DNA from: Phycisphaerae bacterium
GTDB taxonomy: Bacteria; Planctomycetota; Phycisphaerae; UBA1845; Fen-1342
DNA length: 64,000 nucleotides
Direction of reading: 5' to 3'
NCBI GenBank assembly: GCA_022072445.1
Contig: JAJVHV010000003.1
Coordinates: 135,204 to 199,203, forward strand
Made by a program: the position numbers and the translations under genes. The notes beneath the pieces are model-generated. The model saw only the letters and a program-made list of their open reading frames with translations. It ran no database searches and was not told the origin of the DNA. Positions 42,627 to 50,545 of this stretch are shown here, one piece after another; positions within the stretch are counted from its first letter, which is position 1, and each line of letters begins with the position of its first letter.

Positions 42627-43124
42627 ATGAGCCGAACGGCCAGTGCGGCGGCGGCGGAGCGAACGCCCAGAGGACATCGCCACGACGCCCAAGTGTCTCA
42701 CCGCGAGACCGGCCCGTACGTGCTGGCGTTTCAGCTTGCGGACGACGAGTTCGGCGTCGACGTCGCGTGCGTCGCGCGGGTTATCCCGAATGCGGGCGTC
42801 ACGCCGGTCCCCAACTCACCTGCGCACATCCGCGGGCTGTTAAGCCTCGAAGGGCGAATCATCCCGGTCATCGATGCGCGCGTGCGACTGGGACGGCCGA
42901 GGATTTCCGAATCCGCCCAAGCGAGCGTCATCGTTCTGAATGTCGCCGGCGGATTGACCGGGCTGGTGGTCGACGCGGTGGGTGGCGTGCTGCGAGTTGG
43001 TGAAATCGACTGTGCCGCGCCGCCCGCCGGGGCTGGGATGGAGGGGGCGCGATATCTCCGCGGTGTGGCGCGATTGAAGGACCGGTGGCTGGTGCTGCTC
43101 GACGTTGGGCGGGTGTGCGCATGA
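42627..43124 (+). CDS. cheW: CheW-like coupling protein
   Basis: This 165-residue protein has the CheW beta-barrel: [61 protein letters not shown] and [19 protein letters not shown]. It would link a receptor to the CheA kinase. The first gene of a three-gene cassette; its stop overlaps the next start by ATGA, so translation is coupled. The first 25 residues are a basic, likely flexible lead. Confidence 0.93.
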   Translation: MSRTASAAAAERTPRGHRHDAQVSHRETGPYVLAFQLADDEFGVDVACVARVIPNAGVTPVPNSPAHIRGLLSLEGRIIPVIDARVRLGRPRISESAQASVIVLNVAGGLTGLVVDAVGGVLRVGEIDCAAPPAGAGMEGARYLRGVARLKDRWLVLLDVGRVCA

Positions 43125-43450
43125 GCGGAGCTCGGCAGTCCTGCACGCTGGCACAGATCGACGGGCAGGCCGCGGCGATCGCCGAGATCGCGCAGCAGGC
43201 GAATTTGCTGGCGTTGAACGCGGCGATCGAGGCGGCCCGCGCGGGCGAGCACGGGCTGGCTTTCGCGGCGGTGGCGGACGAGCTGCGCCGACTTGCCGAA
43301 CGCTGCGACGGCGCGGCCCGCGCGATCATGCGCGTGGTTCGCGAGGTCGAGCCGCGTGGCGGTGGCAGGCGGCAGGACGGGGCGCGCGGCGGCACGTCGG
43401 GCAGGAGCCGGCGCCGCGGCCGGGCGGGCCGGATGCCCGCACCCCACTAA
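43121..43450 (+). CDS. Minimal chemoreceptor-tip protein (MCP signalling hairpin only)
   Basis: This 109-residue protein is almost only the conserved tip of a methyl-accepting chemotaxis protein: [40 protein letters not shown] and [12 protein letters not shown]. There is no membrane segment, no sensor and no long methylation helices; a normal cytoplasmic MCP region is about 250 residues. The last 30 residues are Arg/Gly-rich, and the very end ([10 protein letters not shown]) is a translated dispersed palindrome, so the C-terminus may have been rewritten by repeat insertion. It lies between cheW (overlapping ATGA) and cheA, so it may still bind both. Confidence 0.75.
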   Translation: MSGARQSCTLAQIDGQAAAIAEIAQQANLLALNAAIEAARAGEHGLAFAAVADELRRLAERCDGAARAIMRVVREVEPRGGGRRQDGARGGTSGRSRRRGRAGRMPAPH

Positions 43451-43480
43451 GCGGCGCGGCGGGGCGGTGTGCGTGACGTC

Positions 43481-45562
43481 ATGAGCAACTTCATCGAACT
43501 CACGCCCGACCTGGTGGCCGTCTTTCTGGATGAAGCCCCCACCTATCTCGCCACGATCGAGAACGGCCTGATGGCGCTCGAGCGGGGGGGGTGCGGCGAC
43601 GGAGCTGGCGGCGCCGCGACCTCTTCGGCCGACAACGAGCGTATCGCCGACATTTTTCGTGCCGCCCACAGCCTCAAGGGCGTCGCGGCCTCGCTGGGAT
43701 TTCAGCGCATCGCCGAGCTGACGCACGGGATGGAGTCGCTTTTCGAACAGCTTCGTGGCGGGCGGCGCGTCTTGGATTCGGCCGGCGTTGCGGCGTTGCT
43801 GGGCGCGGTCGACTGTCTGCGCGGGCTGTTGCGCGAATGTGCCACGCCCGGTTCCGGGCCGGTGCCGATCGATGAGGCGCGGGCCGGGCTGCAACGGCTG
43901 CTCGATCAGCCCTGTGCGGCCGCGCCGTCGGCGGCGCTTGGCTCGACCCGCGCGGGGCGCGGAACGGCGGCGGGGGAATCGGAATCGCGCCCCGCTCAGA
44001 TCGCGCCGGGCGACGACGCGACGGTCGAGCTGCACGTTGGATTCGACGAGCAGGCGGTCGACGCGCCGATCCGCGCGTGCATTCTGTTCAACCGCTTCGC
44101 CGGCCTGGGCGTGGTAGTTCGCACAGAGCCGGACATCCGCGAGCTTGATCACGACGCGCCGGACCGCCATTTCAGCTACTGGGTTCGGACGCGTGCCGAT
44201 CACGACGACTTTGCCCGCGCGGTCGAAGACTGCGACATCGCCACGTTCACGCTGCGGGCGCACGCTTCGATGCCGGTCGACGCGTCGGCGGTGGCGCCGG
44301 CGTGCGAAGAACCGCACCCGCTGTCAGCGCCGGAGACGCTTCGCGTCGATGTTGCGCAGATCGACCGGCTGGGCGTGCTGGGCGCCGAGTTGTCCACGAT
44401 CGGGCAGCGAATCACGTCGCTGGTGCGGCGCGTCGAGCGCGTCTCCGGCAGCGCCGAACTCGCCGCTATCGCTCGCGAGCTCGACGCATCGGCGTTGGAA
44501 CTGAATCGCAGCGCCGGCGGGCTGCGGCGCGGTCTGCTCGCCGCGCGGCTGGTCACGATCCGACCGCTCTTTCAGCACGGCGAGCGTCTGGTTCGCGATC
44601 TGGCGGCTTCGCTCGGCAAGTCCATCGAGGTCGTGCTTGAGGGAGCGGACACACGGTTCGACAGGCGACTGCTCGACGAGTTGCTCGACCCGCTTACGCA
44701 CCTCATCCGAAACGCGGTCGATCACGGCGTCGAGGCGCCGGAGTGGCGCGCCGCCGCCGGAAAGTCGCGCAGCGGCCGCATCGTCCTGGCGGCCGGCCAG
44801 CGCGGCGCTGGCGTGTGCATCGACGTGCGCGACGACGGGAGTGGCATCGACTTCGCGGCCGTCCGCCGCCAGATCGTCCAGCAGGGGCTTGCGGGCGCTG
44901 AGCGTGTCGCGCGGATGCCGGATAGCGAGGCCTGCGATTACATCTTCCGGCCGGGGTTTTCCACCGCGGCGCGGGTCACCGAGTTGAGCGGGCGCGGCGT
45001 CGGTCTGGACGTTGTCCGAACGCGGGTGGGCGCGCTGCGCGGTACGGTTTCAGTGCAGAGCCGGCCGGGCGCTGGGACGACGATCTCCATCACGCTTCCG
45101 CTGACGCTGGCCATCACGCGGGCACTGCCGTTCCGCGTTGGGGCGACGGCGTATGCCGTTCCGCTGCAGACCGCCTTCCGGGTTCTTGAACGGGGCCGAC
45201 CGGCGGCGCGGCGAGCGCGCGTGCTGGGTTCAATCGCCGTCGGCGGCGGGCGTGTCCCGCTGGTTGCGCTCGATCACGTTTTGGGCGGCTCGGATGCCGG
45301 TCGCCCGCTTGTCGCACGCACGGCCAGCGCTGGCGGCGTGCTTGTGCTGGGGGCGGACGAACGTCGCGTGGCGGTGGTCGTGGGCGAGTTCCTCGCGCCG
45401 CAGGACCTCGCCGTGCAGCGGCTTCCGCCGGCCTGCGGGGCGATCCCGGCCGTCAGTGGGGCCGCGATCCTGAACGACGGCGCCGTGGCGCTGGTGCTCG
45501 ACGTCGCCGCGATCGTCGAGCGCCTCCCGCCGGGGGTCACTTCTTCCGCTGCACCTTCATGA
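43481..45562 (+). CDS. cheA: CheA-type chemotaxis histidine kinase
   Basis: This roughly 693-residue protein has the normal CheA order. The HPt domain has the phosphorylated His in FRAAHSLKG; a P2-like region (VELHVGFDEQAVDAP) follows; then the dimerisation helices; then the kinase domain with HLIRNAVDHGVE, DDGSGID, GFSTAARVTELSGRGVGLDV and GTTISITLP; and a C-terminal CheW-like domain. A GTG 12 bases upstream is an alternative start. It is the last gene of the cassette; no CheY, CheB or CheR gene is adjacent. Its end overlaps the convergent gene by about 26 bases. Confidence 0.93.
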   Translation: MSNFIELTPDLVAVFLDEAPTYLATIENGLMALERGGCGDGAGGAATSSADNERIADIFRAAHSLKGVAASLGFQRIAELTHGMESLFEQLRGGRRVLDSAGVAALLGAVDCLRGLLRECATPGSGPVPIDEARAGLQRLLDQPCAAAPSAALGSTRAGRGTAAGESESRPAQIAPGDDATVELHVGFDEQAVDAPIRACILFNRFAGLGVVVRTEPDIRELDHDAPDRHFSYWVRTRADHDDFARAVEDCDIATFTLRAHASMPVDASAVAPACEEPHPLSAPETLRVDVAQIDRLGVLGAELSTIGQRITSLVRRVERVSGSAELAAIARELDASALELNRSAGGLRRGLLAARLVTIRPLFQHGERLVRDLAASLGKSIEVVLEGADTRFDRRLLDELLDPLTHLIRNAVDHGVEAPEWRAAAGKSRSGRIVLAAGQRGAGVCIDVRDDGSGIDFAAVRRQIVQQGLAGAERVARMPDSEACDYIFRPGFSTAARVTELSGRGVGLDVVRTRVGALRGTVSVQSRPGAGTTISITLPLTLAITRALPFRVGATAYAVPLQTAFRVLERGRPAARRARVLGSIAVGGGRVPLVALDHVLGGSDAGRPLVARTASAGGVLVLGADERRVAVVVGEFLAPQDLAVQRLPPACGAIPAVSGAAILNDGAVALVLDVAAIVERLPPGVTSSAAPS

Positions 45563-46076
45563 CCTTGGCGCCGGCCGGTTTTCCGTTCACGTACATCGTC
45601 CACTCGGCGCGAATCTCATCCGCCGACACGAGCGTGAGCTTCAGCTCGTGCATGTGGGCGTCCTGCGGCGACTTGAGGTTGGTGGCGTCGAGGAACTTGA
45701 ACACCAGCACGTCGGCGGTGCTGGCCGCGGGGTCGAGGCGCATGCGCGGCTGGTTCCCGGCGGCGCAGTAGTGCGTCAGCAGCAGGGCGTCGCCGTCGAG
45801 GTGGTACATGGTCACCATTTCGTGCGGTGTGTCGCGGAAGAGCGTTTCGACGACGGTGGCACCGCCGGCGGTAAGCCGGTAGCTGATGGACATGGGATTG
45901 CCTGGTTCTCCGGCATCCCCGCCGGTGCCCTCCCACTGGCCGGCCAGCTTGCGGATGGACTCGAACGCGGCCTTGGCGCTGGAGGCGCGTGCGGGTCTGG
46001 CGGCGCTGTCCTGTGCCGCGGCGGAAGTGAGCAACAGACTTAGGACAGCAGTCTTCGAGATTGGCAGCAGCAACAT
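45537..46076 (-). CDS. Secreted DUF1579-like protein
   Basis: This 179-residue protein has a signal peptide (MLLLPISKTAVLSLLLTSAAA). The core LAGQWEGTGGDAGEPGNP, SISYRLTAGGATVVETLF and MVTMYHLDGDALLLTHYC, then GNQPRMRL, describes a lipocalin-like beta-barrel of the DUF1579/calycin-like type common in planctomycetes. It may bind a small molecule; no enzyme motif is present. The 299-base gap after its start, up to 46375, shows no gene. Confidence 0.75.
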   Translation of the reverse strand: MLLLPISKTAVLSLLLTSAAAQDSAARPARASSAKAAFESIRKLAGQWEGTGGDAGEPGNPMSISYRLTAGGATVVETLFRDTPHEMVTMYHLDGDALLLTHYCAAGNQPRMRLDPAASTADVLVFKFLDATNLKSPQDAHMHELKLTLVSADEIRAEWTMYVNGKPAGAKVMKVQRKK

Positions 46077-46375
46077 CGTTTTCTCCGTTCACTTGCAGAT
46101 TCGCGGCTCGGGCAGGGCCGCCTGGTTCGGTGTTCGCGACTGACCATTATGGCGGCGCAACGCCGACGGGTGGAGTGTTGCTTCGGCCTGGGCGGCCCGT
46201 GCTACCCGTGAGCGCGGCGCGGCGGTTCACGAGTCCGCCACAGCAGTATTCAACGCGTGCGAGCGATCTTTTTGGCGAAGTTCACACGAATTCAAGGCAC
46301 CGGCTCGGGCAGTGCCTGGCCTGGCGCGGCGTGGGGTTTGTGGCTTTCGCGAGGGGCGTTAGAATCCCGCTTTCC

Positions 46376-47017
46376 ATGATTCGAGCCTCCGCGCCGCGCC
46401 GATCCGATCCGTCCCGCACCGCGCTGCTGCCGTGCGCCGCCGCGTGCGTGGCGATGTTGCTGACCGCGTGTCAGCCTGGGGCGGAGGCCGAGCTGCGGCA
46501 GCAGGTGGCGCGGCAGGCGTCGGAGCTGGAGCAGAAGAGCAACCAGCTCGCGGCGTGCGAGGCGACGGTCAAGGAGCTGCGGGCGCGGGTGCTGCGCGCC
46601 CAGGGCTTCGACCCCAAGCGGCTCGAGAAGCTCTGCTATCCGACCGATCTGCGGCTGGCGCGGCTGACGGGCGGCTATGACGCGGATGGCCAGCCGGGCG
46701 ATGAAGGCGTGATGGTCTACTTGCAGCCGCTCGATCGCGTTGGCGACGTGGTCAAAGCCGCCGGCGAAATCCGCATCCAGCTCTTCGACCTGGCGGCGCC
46801 TGAGGGAGAGCAGCTCGTCGGCGAGTATCTGTTCGACGTGGACGAGACGGCCAAGCTGTGGTACGGCAAGCTGATGACGCAGCACTTCACGCTGAAGTGC
46901 CCGTGGAAGACGCGGCGTCCCGCGCACGGCGATCTCACCGTCCGCGCGACGTTTGTCGACTACTTCACGACCAACGTGCTGAGCACGCAAGGGGTTTGCG
47001 CCGTGGCACTTCGGTGA
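46376..47017 (+). CDS. Lipoprotein with coiled-coil segment
   Basis: This 213-residue protein has an N-terminal signal with lipobox (MLLTAC), then a coiled coil (ELRQQVARQASELEQKSNQL), then a beta-rich domain (GVMVYLQPLDRVGDVVKAAG and IRIQLFDLAAPEGE). The domain ends FVDYFTTNVLSTQGVCAVALR. The pattern is common to planctomycete conserved lipoproteins, but I know no function. It lies just upstream of tRNA-His. Confidence 0.75.
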   Translation: MIRASAPRRSDPSRTALLPCAAACVAMLLTACQPGAEAELRQQVARQASELEQKSNQLAACEATVKELRARVLRAQGFDPKRLEKLCYPTDLRLARLTGGYDADGQPGDEGVMVYLQPLDRVGDVVKAAGEIRIQLFDLAAPEGEQLVGEYLFDVDETAKLWYGKLMTQHFTLKCPWKTRRPAHGDLTVRATFVDYFTTNVLSTQGVCAVALR

Positions 47018-47150
47018 CGCGGACGGCCGCGCCGCGGCCCTGGCCGACCGGCCCGCCGCGACGGACGACAACTTCCGCCGCACTTTCGTGTTGCCTGGGG
47101 CCGTGCTAATATTCTGAGTTCGGTGTGGGCTTTCGCTCGCTCCGCGCGTG

Positions 47151-47224
47151 GTGAGTGTAGCTCAGTTGGTTAGAGCACAAGGTTGTGGTCCTTGGGGCCG
47201 CGGGTTCGAGTCCCGTCACTCACC
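47151..47224 (+). tRNA. tRNA-His (GTG anticodon)
   Basis: The acceptor arm is GTGAGTG / CACTCAC. The D-arm has AGCTCAGTTGGTTAGAGC; the anticodon arm CAAGG-TTGTGGT-CCTTG gives anticodon GTG; the T-arm is CGGGTTCGAGTCCCG. The base before the first pair (47150) is G and the discriminator (47224) is C, the extra G-1:C73 pair that identifies tRNA-His. No CCA end is encoded. A possible promoter (TAATAT at 47107) is weak. Confidence 0.95.
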
Positions 47225-47340
47225 CTTCTCCACCGCACAACATTGCGCCGCCGGCACCCCGGCGCCGGCCCGCGCCGCGCCCGCGAGAGGGGGCAGGCGG
47301 CGGATTGCGGCGGCGGGTGGAGCCGTGAGGGACGGGAGCG

Positions 47341-47346
47341 TATAAT
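47341..47346 (+). promoter_or_regulatory. Exact TATAAT -10 element upstream of the PilT-type gene
   Basis: The sequence TATAAT occurs 120 bases before the pilT-like start in a strongly G+C-rich region. The -35 region at the proper distance is not recognisable, so this is a tentative promoter only. Confidence 0.3.
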
Positions 47347-47466
47347 AGCGCGTTTACGACGCCCGGGCTCCACGTCCCGCGTCGCGGAGCGAGATTCGTA
47401 GCCGTCGCGGCACGGACCGACCGTTCGTGCCCGGGGCGGCGCAGCGAGGAGTTCGCGGGTTTCATC

Positions 47467-48654
47467 ATGGCAGAGATCGACCAGGCAGCGGAAGTGATCG
47501 AGGCGCCGTTCGAAGCCCCCACCGCCAACGAGCCCATGCTCAACAAGTGGTTCAAGGCGGTCATCAAGCTGAAAGCCTCCGATCTGCACCTGAAGGCGGA
47601 CTTTCCGGCGGCGGTGCGCGTGAAGGGCGTGTCGGGCGGCCGATCGAAGGGCGCGTTGCGTGCGCTGACCGGCGGCCCCTTGGCTGATTCTCTCCTGCGC
47701 AAAGGGCTGATGGAGCTGCTGAACCCCAAGCAGAAGGCGCTGTTCGAGGACAAGGGCGCGATCGACTTCGCCTACGACGTCGGCCCGCCCGGCGACGCCG
47801 ACCGTTTCCGCGTGAACGCGTTTCTGCAGCGCGGCAAGCTGTCGTTCGCGGCGCGGCGCGTGACGCGCGAGATTCGCCGTTTCGAGGAGCTGTATCTGCC
47901 CGAGACGCTCTCGCAGGTGTGCGAGTTTCGCGAGGGCGTGGTGCTGCTGGCCGGGGTGACCGGCTCGGGCAAGTCCACCACGATCGCGGCGATGATCGAC
48001 TGGATCAACGAGCGCGAGGCCGTGCACATCGTCACGCTGGAAGACCCGATCGAGTACCTATTCAGCGACAAGCAGGCCCGCATCAACCAGCGCGAGATCG
48101 GGATCGACTGCCCGACGTTTCACGACGGCCTGAAGTACCTGATGCGCGAGGACCCGGACATCGTGCTGGTCGGCGAGATGCGCGACCTGGAGACGTTTGC
48201 GGCGGCGATCCACGCGGCCGAGACGGGGCACCTGGTCTTCGGGACGATTCACGCGTCGAGCTCGGCACAGACGATCTCGCGCATTCTCGACCTGTTTCCC
48301 GAGACGGAGCGCCGCGCGATGCGTCAGGCGCTGGAATTCAACCTGAAGGCGGTGATCTGCCAGAAGCTGATCAAGAGCATTCACCCCAAGACGCCGGTCG
48401 TCCCGACTGTCGAGGTCATGATCAGCAATCCGTCGGTGCGGAAGCTGATCCGCGAGGAACGCGACAACGAGCTGATCGACGTGATCCGCTCGTGCTATGC
48501 CGACGGCATGGTGGATTTCACCGAGAACCTTCGACGACTGGTCGAAACCGGCTATATTGATCACGCGACGGCCTACGCCGCCTCGCCGAACCCCAACGAG
48601 CTGAAGATGGCACTCAAGGGCATCCGGTCGGGGCAGAGCGCCATTCTGGGCTGA
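47467..48654 (+). CDS. PilT/PilU-type retraction ATPase
   Basis: This 395-residue protein has KASDLHLKADFPAAVRVKG in the N-terminal domain, Walker A GVTGSGKST at about 163-171, VTLEDPIEYLF (Asp box), Walker B DIVLVGEMRDLET and the His box HLVFGTIHASSSAQT, all of PilT type. It would power retraction of a type IV pilus or related filament. It precedes a GspE/PilB relative by 44 bases. The last gene has lost its Walker A lysine, so this one may be the active partner of the pair. Confidence 0.92.
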   Translation: MAEIDQAAEVIEAPFEAPTANEPMLNKWFKAVIKLKASDLHLKADFPAAVRVKGVSGGRSKGALRALTGGPLADSLLRKGLMELLNPKQKALFEDKGAIDFAYDVGPPGDADRFRVNAFLQRGKLSFAARRVTREIRRFEELYLPETLSQVCEFREGVVLLAGVTGSGKSTTIAAMIDWINEREAVHIVTLEDPIEYLFSDKQARINQREIGIDCPTFHDGLKYLMREDPDIVLVGEMRDLETFAAAIHAAETGHLVFGTIHASSSAQTISRILDLFPETERRAMRQALEFNLKAVICQKLIKSIHPKTPVVPTVEVMISNPSVRKLIREERDNELIDVIRSCYADGMVDFTENLRRLVETGYIDHATAYAASPNPNELKMALKGIRSGQSAILG

Positions 48655-48698
48655 GCCCGCGCGGGCTCTCGCGCGAAGCGCGGACGACGGGAGACGAC

Positions 48699-50387
48699 AT
48701 GTTGTCGATGGGTTTTTCCGACCTGCTGGCGCAGCTGCCTGAAACGACGATTTACATCAGCATCGGCAAGCTGGTCGCGCAACTGGCCCTGTTCTCCATC
48801 TGGCTGCTCTTCGCCCAGTGGGTCGACAAGGACGCCGTGGTGGTCAACACCTGGCGCGTGCCGTGGAACCTGGCGACGCTCGGCGCCGGTGTGCCGGCCG
48901 TCCTGCTGATGCTGCTGATTCCTAATTTCTGGATCGGGCTGGCGACGTTCTTCGTCATCACCGCGGTCGAGCTGACGATTTACATCATCCACCGCAACGG
49001 CCTGGTGACCGAAGACACGATGGTCTTCACGCCGTCGCACATGTCGCGGTTGATGAGCCAGGGTTTCGGCCGCAAGCAGAAGCTGCGCGAGGTGAAGGAG
49101 CGCGTCAAGCTCAAGGGCGCCGACCGCAAGTCGGTGGCGATTCCGACCGAGCCGGTGGAGCGCGACCAATACGCCGCCACGCAGGACCTGTTGTTCGACG
49201 GGTTGTGGCGGCGGGCCAGTTTTGTGAACATGATTCCCGCCGGCCAGGCCACCAAGGTCACCTACGAGATCGACGGCATGTCCGTGGATCGCGAGGGCCT
49301 GGCGCGGCCCGATGGCGACGCCGTGCTGGGATATCTCAAGAAGCTGGCCGGCCTGAATCTCGAGGAGCGTCGCAAGCCGCAGATCGGCACGTTTAGCGCC
49401 ACGATCGGCGAGACGAGCGTGCAGATCGAGGTGCACACGGGCGGCTCGACCGCGGGGGAGAAGTTGACGCTGCGCGTCATTGGGGCCGAAGCGGGGTACA
49501 AAACGCCCGACCTGGGCTTCACGACCGAGCAACTGGCGGCGGTGCAGGAGCTGATGCACACGCCGAAGGGCGTGGTGGTTTTCAGCGGGCCGCCCAAGAG
49601 CGGGTTAAGCACGACGATCTACAGCGTGATCCGCACGCACGACGCGTTTCTGAACAACATCCAGACGGTCGAGGGCCGCAAGGAGTACACGCTCGACAAC
49701 GTCACACAGCACGTCTTCAAGCCGTCGGAGGACAAGACGTTTGCCAAGGAGTTCCAGCGCATCGTCCGCACCGACCCCGACATGATCGTCGTGCCGGAGT
49801 TTCGCGACGCCGAGGCCGCCCCGATCGCCTGCAACGCCGCCGATCACAAGCAGAAGATTTACGTCGCGCTGGCGGGCGAGGACTGCTACGACGCGCTGAA
49901 GACCTGGCTGACGATGGTGAACGACAAGGCGTTGCTGGCCAAGAGTCTGCTGGCCGTTTTCAACCAGCGGTTGGTCCGCAAGCTGTGCAACGAGTGCAAG
50001 CAGGCGTACAAGCCGCCGCCGGCGCAGCTTCAGAAGGCGAACCTGCCGCAGGACAAGGTATTCTACCGGCCGCCGGACCAGCAGTTCGACAAGCACGGCA
50101 ATCCGATCGTGTGCCAGAACTGCCACGGCACGGGCTACGTCGGCCGGACGGCGATCTTCGAGATTCTGCTGGTGGACGACGGCCTGCGCGAGGTGATCAA
50201 GCGCGGCGGGGCGATCGCCGACATCCGCACGTATGACGCCAAGCGCGGGGCCGGGGGGCTTCAGCAGCAGGCGCTCAGCAAGGTGCTCGACGGCACGACG
50301 AGCATTCAGGAAGTGATCCGGGTGACGCGCAAGGCCGCGCCGGCGGCCCCGGCCGCGGCGCCGAAGGCGACGACACCGGCGACCTGA
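48699..50387 (+). CDS. Membrane-anchored GspE/PilB-family protein with degenerate Walker A
   Basis: This 562-residue protein has two to three N-terminal membrane segments (about 18-40 and 58-97), which type II/IV ATPases normally lack. The GspE-like core follows: TYEIDGMSVDREG, then the P-loop site, which reads SGPPKSGLSTT (297-305) where a normal one is GxTGSGKST; the lysine is replaced by L303. The Walker B region is PDMIVVPEFRD. The zinc-type cysteines CNECK and CQNCHGTGY are kept. It follows the PilT-type gene. It may be a pseudo-ATPase that docks to the active one, or use another lysine (K300). Confidence 0.85.
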   Translation: MLSMGFSDLLAQLPETTIYISIGKLVAQLALFSIWLLFAQWVDKDAVVVNTWRVPWNLATLGAGVPAVLLMLLIPNFWIGLATFFVITAVELTIYIIHRNGLVTEDTMVFTPSHMSRLMSQGFGRKQKLREVKERVKLKGADRKSVAIPTEPVERDQYAATQDLLFDGLWRRASFVNMIPAGQATKVTYEIDGMSVDREGLARPDGDAVLGYLKKLAGLNLEERRKPQIGTFSATIGETSVQIEVHTGGSTAGEKLTLRVIGAEAGYKTPDLGFTTEQLAAVQELMHTPKGVVVFSGPPKSGLSTTIYSVIRTHDAFLNNIQTVEGRKEYTLDNVTQHVFKPSEDKTFAKEFQRIVRTDPDMIVVPEFRDAEAAPIACNAADHKQKIYVALAGEDCYDALKTWLTMVNDKALLAKSLLAVFNQRLVRKLCNECKQAYKPPPAQLQKANLPQDKVFYRPPDQQFDKHGNPIVCQNCHGTGYVGRTAIFEILLVDDGLREVIKRGGAIADIRTYDAKRGAGGLQQQALSKVLDGTTSIQEVIRVTRKAAPAAPAAAPKATTPAT

Positions 50388-50545
50388 GCCCCGGCGGTCT
50401 ACGGCCTGGGCGGCCGCGGGTCGCCCAGTGGACTTTCGGCGGCGACGGGCGGAACCGGCGGGGGCGGCGGGGAGAGCGCCGTTGTGCCCGCGGGGGCGAA
50501 ATCCTACACTGGTAGGTACTTCGACCAACTTCTTGGGAGCAACTC

